Source of the DNA: Lepidurus packardi | Lineage: Eukaryota > Arthropoda > Branchiopoda > Notostraca > Triopsidae | DNA: 64,000 nucleotides | Assembly (NCBI GenBank): GCA_023053545.1 | Contig: JAKZAN010000006.1 | Span: 2,361,001-2,425,000 of the forward strand | Reading direction: 5' to 3' | In this document: in pieces, positions 1 to 12,909 of the stretch | How the letters are laid out: every line of letters begins with the position of its first letter | Numbering within the stretch: the first letter of the stretch is position 1 | Notes under the pieces: generated by a model | Told to the model about the DNA's origin: nothing | Database searches by the model: none | The model's input: only the letters and a program-made list of their open reading frames with translations | Position numbers and translations under genes: made by a program

Positions 1-2675
1 GAGTCATCAAGGGAGTCAGGGCATCCATGAGTAAACTCGAGTCTGTTTGCAAACCTTTGTTGCAAGTTCGCTTGCTCATGGGCTTCAGCCGGCGAGAGCC
101 ACTGGTTGGTAAACTCATTTTTCGTTTGAAATGACTGCGAAAACTTTTCGAAGATAGAGAGTTCCGAGGAAGGAACTTTCGGCTGTCCCAGGAAACAACA
201 AGACCAGATTGTGAAGGGTCTTCCGATGGAGCTCTTAGAGTTGCTTCCATATCCATTTCAGACGTGCTTCGAGAACTAGGTCGCTCACGGTAGTTTGCGG
301 TAGGCCGACCCAGGTCTGGTTCACTGGCGGCATCACTCGACAAACTCGGACACGATTCCTGGTATTGTTTTGTAAGCTGTTCCCTGGGCACGAAAGTGCA
401 ACCCGACCCTTTGATGTTGTCAATTAATTGGGCTGTACTTTGATAAGAGTGATTGTCTAGGGACTCGTCATGTTCCAATGTATATTCGGCGCACTCGGCC
501 AGCATGGATTTGGCTTCACAGCCCAACCGATTCAACACGTACAACTCGACCACTTCTTTTTGGACCACTTTTTCTGGCCTGGCCAGCGACGTCGAGGACT
601 CCCACACGTAATCGTATTCAAAACGAGACATATTTGCCTTGTTAATTTGTGGCGGAGTTTTCGGCGCTTTGTTGACTGATGTTCCACCTGCTTTGGGAAC
701 AGATGATATGGTCTGATGTGTGGAAGCGGTACATTCTTGGAGGGTCGTAACAGGCTCCTCGTAATTTCTCCTTCTGTGGTGGCACTCGCAACAAATTTTC
801 CCGAATGCGAATTGTAAAGTGGAAGCCATTAAACTGCCAATGTTGGATAAGCATAGCAACATTAGGGGAATCCCCAGTAAGGCATACAGCATGGTCACAA
901 TCTTTCCTTGAGAAGTTTTCGGTGCTAGATTTCCGTAACCTAAATTAGAGAGAAAAAAGAAGTTAATCCAGGCTAACCAGTTTGGAAATATAGATACAAT
1001 AACTTGCTAGTCTTGGCTCAAAAACTCATGACATGAATGCCCATCATCCAAGACATTCATGCTGTAAGACCTGCTGACGCTAAAACGGAGGCAGCACACG
1101 AAATACATAAAAAAGAATCCGTTCTATTTCGAGGAGAGATGCATCACCATTTCCTTCATGCAAACTAGGATTCAAACTGCTCGTTTAACATGTCATCGGT
1201 GCCCACGACTTGCTGTCTTTTTGTACGGCCCACACGGGGCCAAGATTTCACGAGAAGTGACTGCGTTGTGCTCCCTGTTGATCTAACCTTTAGCCTTTTT
1301 TTTACCGGGTTGTTGAATTCAAATAATCTGACAGCCATTCTCATCAGAACAATGGGGCTATTAAACCGTGACTTGCTGCCACGGCCCACGCTTGACATTA
1401 AAAAAGACGTGTGAAACCAGTCATGCGATATTTCCCCATCTACCGTCCAGACTCCAGATTCTGCCATTAGCACTTTGGTCCAACTCAGCGTGGACATTAC
1501 CTTGCCAAAACAAGCAGTTTCTAAACAAACCCTTGGCTAATATTCGCGTTAACTACTTTTCACTATATTTAAAATATAAGCCAGTTGCCAAAATAGCAAC
1601 ATTTCTGGGTTAAAGACCCTTTAACCCAAAACCCTGTTAGAACAGAAATTTTACTCGTCGCTAAAAGCTGAATGAGTAATAACTTTCGTGCAGGTCTTCC
1701 CGCCCAATGTGTCGCACGTTTGCAGCACCAACTGCGTAAGTAAAATGTACACGGGAAAAAAAGGCGCGTAGGGGTTGCAGTATATACCAAGTTTTAACTT
1801 TACTATTTCTGTCTTTGGATGGCCAAGAAGGCCGTGTGATGCTCTGTTTATTTCTTCATGCCAGATCTCGACATCTAAACTATGGCGTCCGCCTCCTATT
1901 TTCAATGACTTGTTGAAGACATTGCTTCCTCGGGTTCCATCAAAACAAAGCACAATAGCTCGTTAGAGAGCCTGTCTTTTGTCTTTACCAATGGTTGTGA
2001 TGACTGTCACAGAGTACAGTAATGCTCCGTTAAATGACCACTGTCGTTCTTCATCGTGGGTTTCCTTGCCGTCGTAACCCTCAAGCTTCACAGCCCGCAC
2101 AACTTGATCTTCAAAATCTTTGAGGAGGTGGCCAACATCGTAGGTCCAGTTTGCCCACGTCAGGCTATCCAATTGTTCTAAAAAAACGAAACAAAGAAAC
2201 GAAAGAAAGGAAAGTCGAGAATTATGGCAAAGCATAGCAGAATGAAGCGTGAAACGGTGGTCGACACATGCCAGTAGTCTCGTTCGTGTTTTCAATTAAC
2301 CGGCTGTGCATCAGACGTCGAGTTGGTTGTGGGCCACACCTGTTATTGTCACTGTTACCATTAATTCGCATCGCCAAAAATGAACACGTTTCGCAGTTTC
2401 ACTGATTCAGGACACGCCGGAAATTAATCATTGTTATACGTCGAGTGCAAGTCTTTGTTTTTACCTGTTATTGAACGTACATTGGCCAAACAGTGATCCC
2501 GGAAACGTTGGATCTCTCTTCGTTGATCAATTTCATTATCTGCTTCAAGACTTTCGAATATTAGAGCACCCAGCACGGCATATCCCACCACTAGTGCACA
2601 GAGACCAACTTGGGAGAAGAGAAAAGCTAACAAACTTTGCACACAGCTGACGACTTTGTCTTTAGTTCGTCCCAT
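1..2675 (-). CDS. two-pore-domain (K2P) potassium channel, 3' end outside window
   Basis: Potassium leak channel subunit of the plasma membrane. Three exons are visible on the minus strand: 2675-2465, 2177-1989 and 939 running off the window at 1, giving 1,339 nt of coding sequence. Exon 1 has a short cytosolic N-terminus and the first membrane segment (about residues 18-42). Exon 2 carries the long extracellular cap and the P1 pore helix. The selectivity filter TTIGYG is split by the 1,049-bp intron: the codon for its first glycine is divided G|GT, and exon 3 opens with the rest followed by NLAPKT and the second membrane segment. A long open cytosolic stretch follows to the edge, rich in Ser, Glu and Lys. 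P2 and the last two membrane segments must lie beyond position 1. The family is clear from the pore; I cannot tell the subfamily. Confidence 0.9.
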
Positions 2676-4484
2676 GGTATCATGGGTTTACAAAGGTTAT
2701 ACAACTCTAGTCTTGACAAACTTATTCCAGGAAGTTGGTTGCACCTAACAAGGTAAATTTTTGCACCTTGGTTGCTATGTAAGGGGACCGCATTGCGGTA
2801 GTAATATGGCCGAATGGTTGTCGTAAAAACTTGCTGAGCTGTTGAAGTCCGAGCTAGCGTCTGTGGGTCGTGTCCATGTTCTTATACTTGCAGGCTTTCT
2901 CGAAGCACACGTTCCTTTTTCCGGACGATATGGGCATCCCGCCATAGACTGCTCTTGCCCTTTTCGCCGTACTTTTTTGCTTTAACTTTTTTGTTGTTTC
3001 ATTGCTTTCGATATGTCAAGTAGGAGTCCACAAGTCTTCTTGCTTTTTACCACTGTTATTAATAATGCAGCCTGCCAGCGAAGCTATTTGGCGTGACGCT
3101 CGGGTTTTATTTACGCACTGTAATCTCGAGTAGTGCAATCCAGGCTATCGTTTGCGTCTTCGGGGAAGCAAAAAGAAAGAAGAGCGAGAGTCGTTACCGT
3201 ACAAGAAAAGTCTACCTTGTAAAGATAACTAGACCTCAGATCAATGAAGACTTGTGTTTTGTTGATCTTGGCATTCGTTATTGTTATCAGTTTGCTTGTT
3301 TTTGCGTTAGCCTCTTCTTTGCCGTTGGGTGTTGTCAGTTACATTAGTGGAGATAGGGGAAGTTTATTCTATAAATGTATATTGCATTACGTCATTAAAA
3401 TATGTTTAATTTATGCCCGTTTCCATCATAATGATGCGCCTGGCTTGACAGAACGACTGACTAGCAGTTCAGGTGCATGTCAGCTCTTTTTATAGCCGAT
3501 ACTTTTTGATCGATGGAGCCTATAATTTTTGCCAACCTGTTGTAGATTGCTTGTCACTGTCAAAACGTGGGATGATGTACAAAAAAGACTTTTTAACTCA
3601 TTCTATCTTCACCTGTTTTGGGCTTGAAAAATCGTATTTGCTTTTTTTTAAATTAAAGACACTGACATCAAATTAAAGGGCTTCGTTTTTGTCAGACTTG
3701 GTACTTTATGTATAACCGTCATTGCTTGAAGACTTAACTGTACGTTAATTGTATACTTTTTGTATGACGTTTTCCGCGTACATACAATAATTAAGCTTTC
3801 GATATTTGTGCTACCCTCTTCGTTTTGTTTACTTTGTGCAGAACTCTTCCATCTTACAGGAAATTATAAAAAAGGCACGTAACTTGAAGAAAACCTTCAA
3901 TGTCTGTTTGCTTAAAGAATTTCTTGCCGTCAGTCTGAAGGCATAAAAGTTATCACTACGACCCTTTTGTTAAAATAAATAAATAATAATAATAGTTAGA
4001 CCTTTAATGTCTGGAAGTCCTTTATTGCTTTCATGAAGCATTACAACGACAGTCAACTAAGGAAAAAAATACACAAAATGTAGACACGGGCTTGGTATCA
4101 AGCAATGGAAATCACACATAGATATATACGCGTAAGTATTCATCTCAAGAGGTTTCCCTCTAAAATGCTATTCGCTAGATTTGGCAATGCATTGCATTGT
4201 AATATTATATAACGTTTTTATCTTTGTTGGGTAAAACCCCAAGACTTGAACCGTACCAATTGCATTTTTTTACAAATATAAATTGAAGTTATAAACAAGT
4301 AGCATAATGACCTAGAAAGCACCGAGATTATCCAGTATATGCCTCGTTTAGATATTAAGTGTACATAGCTAAACGTAAGTTGAAGAGAGCAGGAAGGGGA
4401 AAAAAGCGCAATTGTATAAAGTAAAAGTAAAAGGGACTTATATGTTCAGTTTTGGCCGGCACGGATGATGTACACGGACGACAC
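2676..4484. other. intergenic, 1.8 kb, no gene seen
   Basis: AT-rich sequence between the head of the K2P gene and the tail of the WD/SOCS gene. Only short unsupported open frames occur, for example 3093-3347 and 3244-3495, without splice partners or family likeness. The part just below 4484 probably holds the 3' UTR of the WD/SOCS gene. A minus-strand AATAAA is visible near 4020. The part above 2675 should hold the K2P promoter and 5' UTR. Confidence 0.5.
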
Positions 4485-6303
4485 TTAGCTCCACTCTTGG
4501 TACTTTAGATATAACTTGAGTGAGGTGGGCAAGTCCAAATGGTCAACTTGTAAGGTTGACACTCGACTGCGAACACTCAATCTGGCCAAGTGTTTGAGTG
4601 GAGGGAGAATGGAAGGCGCCGAATAAAAAGTGACTCTGGATTCTTTTGTACCCACAGCTAAAACTCGGGAAGACGGCGAAAAGGTACAACAAACCATCTC
4701 ATCTTCTCCCCACGCTATCGAAACGGGATCGGAATCCCCTAGCAGATTCCAAAAGCGGACAAAACCATCATCGGCAATGGTAGCAATTTGTAGGCCATGG
4801 CGACCATACGAAAGGCCACGTACCCAGGAAGAATTAGCTCCCGACGCGAAAATCGGCCTTGGCGGAGGGTGCAAATGGAACAAGGAGCGTAAAATTTGGC
4901 CAGTATAAGGATCCCAAAGTAAAACCCGAGTATCCCAGGAAGCCGAGGCCAATATGGCGCCATCGGGAGAGAACTGACAACAAACGACATTATGATGATG
5001 GCCTTCCAAGACCCGTGCTAACTCGTACTGCTCCATATTCCAGATTAAGACCTGTAAAGAACAACCATCATAAACTTTCAAACTTTGATTCGTTATAAAA
5101 CTTAGTTACCGTCTTCCCCATGCCAGCCGAAGCCAATAACTTTGAATTGGGACTCCAGCAGCACCACAGGACCTCCCCATCATGGCCCTTGAGAGTTTTG
5201 AACATGTTCCCATCATCTCTCAAGTCCCATACTTTCAATGTTCGATCTAATGATGCCGTCACGAGACGTAACGAGCCGTCTGGGGCAAAAGCCATATCGC
5301 GAACGGCTTCTCGGTGATCCATCAACTCGAGGAGTAATCTTCCTATACAGAGATATACATATTTTGAATATTTATGAGTGTTCGCGAATGTGATATGGTA
5401 ACCCAACCTGTAGTGATATCCCAAATACGGACGCGACCGTTGGCATGGCCGGTTGCAAAGACCAAATCGCGACTGAAATCAAATCTCGTCCAATACTGTT
5501 TGTTGGGAATGTCCAACTGAGCTTCAGGAGTCCCGCTCCCGAAAGCCGCTGAATTGACAGGAGTTCCCGCGTCAATATATACCACTTCTCCTTTAATTTG
5601 ATTGCCATCTGGATCTCTGTTATCCACGGCTAACCTGTCAAGCAGAAAAAACCGGGGATTAGAGAAACCGGTTGTAATCGAAGACGCGTTGTTGCATAGT
5701 GGTTGATGCGAGTCTAGTCACGTACAAGCATCCTTTATAGCGGTTCCATGGGACCAATACTACACGGCTTTGACCACAAAGCCACGCAAAACGGGTCTCA
5801 TCAGGCGAAAAAATGACGTGCCAACACTCGGCCGAGAGATTATTCTTCCGGCCCCGGTTGCGGCTTAAGGTCGAATGCTCCAAAGCTCCCCCAGTAGGTC
5901 GCAATTCTCCAACTTTTAGAGCCAAAGCTAGAGAAAAAAATAAGAAATTTATATCAGATTAATATGAGCCTCAAACCAGCTGATACCTGACAAAAGAAAC
6001 AAGATTTATGCCATCATTGCATGCGCTGCAAAAACAAGGCTGTTTGCCAGCTAAAAAAGACACCGAGCGAAAACTTGCTGCGCAGTTACAACGTGAAGAA
6101 AACTCATTGGGCACCGTCCAAAATATAGTTAGGTTTTTTATTTCCCTCGCCAGCGCCTCCTCATGAATATACGACAGAATAAGGTAACATTAACTGGGTT
6201 ATACTGGAAATAACTAGTTAAAGGATAGTGCGAAGAAATGATGCTTTAGTGTCGAGCCTCTGGCGAGCAGCCTACCTCCATCGTTATCCAATGTGAGCAA
6301 CAT
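4485..6303 (-). CDS. WD repeat and SOCS box protein (WSB1/WSB2 family)
   Basis: Substrate receptor of a Cullin-5/Elongin BC ubiquitin ligase by family knowledge. Five exons: 6303-6276, 5927-5726, 5634-5408, 5342-5110 and 5051-4485, giving 418 aa against about 420 for human WSB1. The N-terminal block with GELRPTG and VVLVPWNRYKG matches the family opening. WD repeats follow, with WD dipeptides such as KVWDLRDD, VLIWNMEQ, VLLWDPYT and VRFWNLL. The last 40 residues, ending LPTSLKLYLKYQEWS, are the SOCS box, including the Leu-Pro characteristic of Cul5 binding. The first coding exon (9 codons plus one base) was chosen because it has an ATG, a good GT donor and the right phase; an alternative upstream start cannot be excluded. 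All other exons are firm. Confidence 0.9.
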
Positions 6304-9025
6304 GTGAAAAGCTCGTAATTCGGCTTGGCAGCGTCACGCCTTATCGTGGTTGTATTTAGTTAAAGTAAGCTCGCGAAAGTAAACTTTTGTCAATTTAGAT
6401 AAAGAAAACGGCTGGTAGTTGCGCACGCTAAAATCAGACAAGAATGAAACACGCACACAAATTAGCTGTCTACGCAATTAAAGACATGCACTCACGTTAC
6501 TAATTCGCACTCGACTGTTTTACGGAACTTGTCAGTTGCAGCTCTTGAAGTTTCAGACCTCCTCCCTGGCTACTCAGTCTCCCACCGAAGGCAAGGAGGA
6601 AATAGAAGGGCAAATGAGGGCGGGGATATAGGGGCATTAGATTAACATGTTTTACTTGTTAAAGCGACAGGAAAAATCCAGAAAAGGCTGCCTGTTTCTG
6701 GAGACTTTTTATTTGAGAAGGGCCAGGCAAAAATTGCTGTTAATTTGGAAATTGGGACAGAATAAAACTTTCAGACTTTCTTTTCAAGGGGGTTGGGGTG
6801 GGTGAGAAAGACCCATCCCCAAAGCGCGAATTCCCAAAAGTGCTTCTTTCTATAGATTCTAAACTGTTGCTCAAGTAGTTGAAGCCATCCTAATCCTGTG
6901 AGTGATGCAACAGGGATTAGTTTTACATATGGCAAGTTAATAGCTTCGATATGACGAAATTGTGACTGATATGAATGGAACGTACAGAAGCAAGCATAAG
7001 CATTTATATAGCTGTTATTAAATACCAATATAGAACACGGGGAGAAGTCTGGAATAATAAAGCGTATTACGAGCTCACAAACTGGTTACGCCGTTTCTCC
7101 CCGCGAATGCTACCTTATCAGCAAGCGGAAACGTCAAGTTAATACGCCATAAACGTTCTAAAACGGCTTCGAGGAAAGAATCAGCCACAAATTCATATTA
7201 TTTTCTCGTACGTGCGTATTCGCGTCCTAGACCTTGACTGAATTTAGAAAGGCTGGAAGAGTTTCTAAGAGAGAATTTAGTAAGGCCTACTTGCATACGT
7301 TTCTTCATAAGAGCTAAATACAACGTTTATATGACCTCCTTTTCGCCTAACCTATTTGTCCCTTCCAAAGCTAAAAAATTTGACAAAATTAACTCGTTCC
7401 TATATGAAAAAAGATTGCATGTGGTCTAATCGAGTCAACGAACTTTATAGTATTGCACTTGGTATACGAAACTCCCTCAACGAACGAATAGACCTTGGCC
7501 TTCGTCTATAGCCATACGCAAGGATTGAGTTTATTATTAGACCACGGGATGATACTGCTGTGACGCAAGTGAGAGCTCGTTTTTTTTCCATTTCCTCTTT
7601 GCTGGCGTTTACTTTTTTTAGCATACCCCAGCGAATAGTATCGTGACTATGAAGCGGAACTTGTGTGTTCTGCGCAGAACTTGACTATACAAAGACCAAG
7701 TAACATTCCAGCGTACACTTTTTTTTCACCAAGCATTCCTAAATACCCTCAAGACTCGATTTTTCACCTTTCATATCGATGAATCACCTCGGAGAATTCA
7801 ACACTTGAAAGTATTCAAAGCCCCCCCTGAACCGTTTAGAAGAAATTCCTGGAAAAAGTTGCACGGGGCAAAATAGGCGTGACGAAATTTTTTTTTTTAC
7901 TTACGTATTTGCTCGGGATTACATCGGAAAAAATGCGCCATTCGATACTCTCCTACGCAATTGGTAACTCTTGATTAGGTTCTGTATTGATTTTCCGTGC
8001 TCGTCGAGCCAACTCCACGAAAACTGAAATTCGTATATAGTACGAAACAACCGTACACTATTCACTCGCAGCTTGCTGATCTTGAACTGGGACTTGGAAA
8101 CGGGTTTCCTACGATTCGTGATATACCTAGGATTTGGCAACAATGTTGAATTCTTTGAACCTGCCCGGGCACTTTTATATTTACTTCTGATATTTCAACG
8201 TCGCGAAAACGATCGGGCGCAAGCTGAAACTAGGCTCGTGAATGACAGGACGAAAGTTGGGTAGACTTTTGAATTTCAAATGGTTAATTTTTGACAAACT
8301 AAGGCTTTGCAACAAACAAAACTATTTAACACCGTTCATGGAGGGCAACCTTGGAATTAGCACTTTAGCTCACGTTTACGAAAGAGGCTTGTCTGTGGGC
8401 TTGCTCGTTTTGCATATCAATGCTACTTTGCGTTCTTCACGCGTAACTACAGAGACGGGATCGGTGCCTCTGCTGGACTTAGACGTTCAATGAGAACACC
8501 GAAGCTACACTAAACTCCACCTTCCTCCTTTTTTAGCATTTGCGCGGTCTCACTCCTGGCCGGTGTGCTTGTTTCAGGAGTAAATTACATGCAAGGAAAA
8601 CGGGTGCGTACGTTAATCGCAGTATTTAATGACTTTATGCCTTGGAGCTTTTCCTTCTTACTAGTTTTGAGTTTTCTAATCACGTTAAAAGAGGCTCACC
8701 CTTGTTCATATTTTAATGTTGTTGTTGTTTGCCCCTTTCTCCATGACCAAAATATCGCGATCGTGACAATAATTCCAATAAATTCTTTGTGCGTTTTCTA
8801 AAGTAAACAACTGTATAGTGTAGAATTTTAATAACCTATTTTATACATTCCAGAAAGGCTTGCAAATGATTTTCCCGCTCAAGAACTCGAAGTAGGTAAG
8901 CCCAGTGAGAAGCTTCTTGAAAGTTCGTCTTACCGAGACGTGGTTCCCGGCGTGTTTGTGAGCTGATTTTTAAGAAATATTCCATAAATTGACTGGTAGG
9001 AAATTTATACCAAACAAAAACAATT
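6304..9025. other. intergenic, 2.7 kb, no gene seen
   Basis: No exon chain, RNA gene or recognisable mobile element was found on either strand. Open frames here (6771-7028 minus, 8242-8493 plus, 8565-8801 plus) have no domain features and random-looking composition. The stretch should contain the promoter of the WD/SOCS gene near 6304 and that of DRG1 shortly before 9026. Confidence 0.45.
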
Positions 9026-10655
9026 ATGGCTGCTGTAATGGAAAGAATTGCGGCCATCGAGGCTGAGGTGAGTTTTTTATTTTGTATTTGGATCTTTTCC
9101 TGAATCCTCGTGTGGAGGAGCTGTGCTTGTGCTTTTCTTGTAGCTGCACGTTTTTTTTGCCTGGTTGCTTGGCCTGACCAAAATGTCTTGTCTATTTAGA
9201 TGGCCAAAACACAGAAAAACAAAGCGACGGCTGGACACTTGGGATTATTGAAGGCACGTTTGGCGAAATTAAGAAGAGAGCTTCTAACTCCTAAAAGCGG
9301 AGGTGGAGGCCCAGGCGAAGGTTTTGACGTTGCAAAGACTGGAGATGCCCGTATCGGGTTCGTAGGTAAAATAATAAAATAAAAAAAAACAGCCAAGTTC
9401 GATTGAATGGCAGGAGCTAAACGATATAATTAACAGGTTTTCCTTCTGTCGGCAAGTCGACTCTGCTGACTACGTTAGCGGGCGTATATTCCGAAGTGGC
9501 TTCTTACGAATTTACAACTCTTACGACTGTACCTGGCTGTATTCGCTATAAAGGAGCAAAAGTTCAAGTATAGTCTTGTACTTATTTTCGTTATAAGACT
9601 AAGATGGGGTATCTTTTTAACAGTTGTTGGATTTGCCGGGTATTATTGAAGGAGCCAAGGATGGAAAAGGTCGTGGGCGGCAAGTCATTGCCGTAGCACG
9701 TACTTGTGGACTCATTTTTATCGTACTGGACGTTCTGAAGCCTTTGCAACAGAAGAGATTGCTAGAACATGAGTTGGAAGGTTTCGGCATTCGATTAAAT
9801 AAAAGTCCACCCAATATTGGTTTCCGTAGGAAAGATAAGGGCGGCGTTAATCTTCAATGTCTGGTAGGATTCAGTTTTATTCGCGTTGCTTTTATACAAG
9901 TGAGCAAATTTTAGTCCATTTTTATGTGTTATTGTAGGTACCGCAGACTGATTTGGACTTGGATACAATTAAGACCATTCTCTCCGAGTATCGAATTCAT
10001 AACGCTGACATAACCTTACGGTATGATGCCTCAGCTGATGATTTGATTGACGTCATCGAGGGCAACCGAGTTTACATACCTTGCATCTACCTTTTGAACA
10101 AAATTGGTATGCCGAGCTTGCTAACAGCTCTCTCTCTCTCGTAATGATGACATTTCTTTTTAGACCAGATTAGCATTGAAGAATTGGACGTCATTTATAA
10201 AATTCCGCATTGTGTGCCCATTTCCGCCCACCATAAGTGGAATTTCGACGATTTACTAGAAAAGATGTGGGAATATCTCAAGCTTTTACGAATGTAAGTG
10301 CTACAGTATGCGTTTCTCAAGGGTAAAAACTGACAAGGTTATCTTTCTAGTTACACGAAGCCCAAGGGTCAACTGCCTGATTACAACTCTCCTATCGTTT
10401 TACAAACCGACCGATGCACAGTGGAGGATTTCTGTAATAAACTCCATCGGTCCATCATCAAGGAACTGAAATAGTAAGTACAGTTTAACAAAAACTGTTA
10501 AAAGAAAGAAAGTGTTACTTATTCTCGATATTTTACAAATAATGTTCAATAGTGCTCTTGTATGGGGTTCTTCTGTGAAGCACCAGCCTCAGAAAGTGGG
10601 AAAAGATCACGTTTTGTGCGATGAAGACGTGGTACAAATTGTTAAGAAGGTTTGA
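9026..10655 (+). CDS. DRG1: developmentally regulated GTP-binding protein 1
   Basis: Cytosolic OBG-type GTPase that acts with DFRP1/ZC3H15 on translating ribosomes. Eight exons: 9026-9067, 9200-9365, 9437-9567, 9624-9863, 9938-10106, 10164-10293, 10351-10473 and 10553-10655. They join to 367 aa, exactly the human length. The G1 P-loop GFPSVGKST, split by intron 2, the switch [11 protein letters not shown], and the G4 NKID followed by SIEELD are intact. The N-terminal helix with [13 protein letters not shown] and the C-terminal TGS domain with [11 protein letters not shown] and HPQKVGKD-type ending (here HQPQKVGKD) are present. The start gives [19 protein letters not shown], aligned with the human start. 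The AATAAA near 10709 would serve as its poly(A) signal. Confidence 0.97.
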
Positions 10656-11275
10656 TAGTTATACGCCTTGCATCTTAAGGGTTTCCGGGGGACGATGATT
10701 CTTGACAGAATAAAGGTGTGTATATAAAAGATTCTACGGGCGTTTCTAATTTGAGATTAGTCATAGTATTTAGTATGTTGCTAATCTAGTTGCTAACAAA
10801 GACCTTTGGAGTAACATTAATGTCGTATAAGGAAAAAATTGTGAGAAGACATGATTTTCTGAATGCATGGCAAACTTAACCGTGACATGTTTGTTTCCTG
10901 CAATGACTGTTTCTATTCAGGATAATTTTTTTAACACTTTACTGGGTTACCTCCATTTTGAATTTTTTTCCGACATAAAAGCAGTTTTTCTAAAATCTTG
11001 TTTCTTAACTGGCGTTTGCACATTCAGATTCTTTCGTAATCCACTTTTTTCCAACTGCATTTTCCATAACTAAATTATATCCCGAATTTTAATTAAAGAG
11101 TGAAAACGTCTTAACAATGAAAGATAACAGACGTCCGTATAAAATTATATTAATTCTTCCTTGTTTTACATGTATATGTACAAAGGTTGACACGTTTTAA
11201 GTTTTCAGCACGAAACAACAAGAAAAGGGATCCAGCAATTTTAGAAAGCCAGAAAGAAAGAAGAAAAACCCAAGA
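10656..11275. other. intergenic between convergent DRG1 and XBP1
   Basis: Contains the two 3' UTRs. An AATAAA motif near 10709 fits DRG1. AT-rich sequence with a short spurious frame (10867-11073) fills the rest. No other feature seen. Confidence 0.5.
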
Positions 11276-12766
11276 CTAACAGTAAAGAGGAGGTAACGTT
11301 TCATCCAAACCCTGCAACCAGTCAGGTTCCTCAACATACTCATCAGTGTGCATGGAAGAAGTAGATTCATAATCGGAATCGTTTGCGCCTTCTACAATTT
11401 CCAACCAATCTTTAGTACAGCTAACAGGGCTCTCGTCGGCGAAGCTGCTTAAGCTCTCAGGGTAACTCGAGTCTTCGCCAACTTCCATACGACTTAATTC
11501 GTTCACTTCATCCAGTAATTTTTGTAAACCGTCGAAATCCACCGCTTTCTCGTCCACGAAACCGAGTATATCGTGACTCGCCTCCACTGCTTCGCTGAGG
11601 ATGGTCAAAATATCATCGGACCCCACCGTTCCCTCAGCTACGTTCTCTCCGACCTTGGCAGCGATTCCTTCCATTGAGGCGAGTCTATTATCTGCTTCAC
11701 AGCTACCTCGATTGGCGGCATCGACCCCTTCTCCAGATAAACCTGCCACACGGTGGACTGTGTAATGAGACTGATCCAGTCCTGGACAAGAGGAGAGTTC
11801 AGAAAAGTCTCCTTCTGCGAGTTTGTCCACAATCGCGGGTCGCGCTTCGTCGTCGTGTTCGTAGGTAAAATATTGATGCCCATCATGTTCATCAACATGT
11901 ACAACAGAGTAAACATGACGCAGGAATTTTGATCCATTACTTCCCATCTGAGACGCTGTTTCCTCTCCTGTTCCTTCTGCTGAGGACCACTAATGAATTC
12001 TGCTGATTCAAAGGAAGGGGAAGAAGCGTCTAAATCTGAGAAATCGCTGGCGCTTTCCGACATCACGCACTCTGCTGTTATGACTTCCACGTCTGGCTCA
12101 TCTTTACATACCGGCAAGGAGCAGCCCCTGCGGAGACGGATATTTTCTTGATTTAATCGTGTATTTTCTTGACGAAGTAACTCGTTCTGGACCAAAAGCT
12201 CATTGCTTTTCGCCTCTAATTCTCTGACGGTAGCTTCCAGTTCGTCCATACGGGCCCTTTTGCGCTCGCGAGCCATCTGAGCTGCATGTCTGTTTCTCAT
12301 TTTCCTGTAAGAAATAATGATTGATTAGCTCTATACTAGTAGATACAAAAAAAATAACAAATTCTGTTTACCTCATTGCAAGTTTATCTTCCCTAGACAT
12401 CAGTTTTCTTGTACCATGGAGAGGACTTGTGCCATTTTCAATGGTGGGACTTGGAGAGGAAGTAGGACTAATAGACCAAGTTGTAGTCGAAGGTACAATA
12501 GGCGTTAGCGTTCGTGAAGGCGACGCTACAAAATTGGCACCAATTGGTTCGCCTTGACTGTCCAATATAATAAAACTCACATCAGAATCTGAATCCGATT
12601 CCACTGCGATAGCCTGCATGGTATCACTAGTTTGGGAAAGGCTTGACAAGGGGACAATCGCTGGAGCAATATACCGAGGCTTTTTGCTCTTCATTCTTTG
12701 ATTTTTTACACTTTTCGTCGAACTCACGAGTCCAGGGACTTTTATGACCACTCTGTCGTTCGCCAT
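11276..12766 (-). CDS. Xbp1: X-box binding protein 1, spliced (active) form
   Basis: bZIP transcription factor of the unfolded protein response. Conventional exons are 12766-12372 and 12304 onward. Removal of the 23-nt IRE1 intron (12002-11980) joins 12304-12003 to 11979-11276 and gives 466 aa. The bZIP basic region (KMRNRHAAQMARERKRARM, around residues 132-150) matches the XBP1 class, with Asn-Arg-x-Ala-Ala spacing. A leucine zipper follows with heptads up to LRRG. After the splice the frame changes to an acidic, Ser/Glu-rich 230-residue tail ending in DWLQGLDETLPPLYC, the expected transactivation region. Without the splice the same mRNA reads in the other frame (separate entry). Both frames are long and open, which is hard to explain without the splice. 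Confidence 0.95.
11638..12766 (-). CDS. Xbp1: XBP1 unspliced form (XBP1u)
   Basis: Product of the mRNA before IRE1 cleavage: exons 12766-12372 and 12304-11638, 353 aa. It shares the bZIP with the active form but then reads the alternative frame. That frame contains a strongly hydrophobic stretch (SCVMFTLLYMLMNMMGI, about residues 255-272). By analogy with vertebrate XBP1u this would be the HR2 segment that brings the nascent chain and mRNA to the ER membrane. The function of the last 80 residues is not clear; whether they act as a translational pause peptide cannot be judged from sequence alone. Confidence 0.85.
11980..12002 (-). promoter_or_regulatory. IRE1-type 23-nt non-conventional intron with twin hairpins
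   Basis: Both cut sites lie in the heptamer CAGCAGA, which fits the IRE1 loop consensus CNG|CNGN. At the 5' site the loop is closed by five pairs (GAAT-class left flank against ATTC-class right flank). At the 3' site it is closed by TCCT/AGGA, with further pairs after one mismatch. Cutting after the G of each loop removes exactly 23 nt, the length known for Drosophila and C. elegans xbp1. The cut shifts the reading frame from the 11638-stop frame into the 11276-stop frame. Confidence 0.93.
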
Positions 12767-12909
12767 CGTTCACAATTTCTGACTGTAGAGCTTACAAAGT
12801 ATGCGTCCTATTTTACGTTTGCTGCCATATTCTTCAAACGCGCCATGTTCCAATAGCAATGGAGGATTTGGAGGCGGAGGCAAGTCGCACCTAGTTCTAT
12901 ACCCGACCT

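Noticed and set aside
8242-8801. Two plus-strand frames upstream of DRG1
   Set aside because: Random composition, no acceptor/donor chain into DRG1, and DRG1 already has a complete N-terminus.
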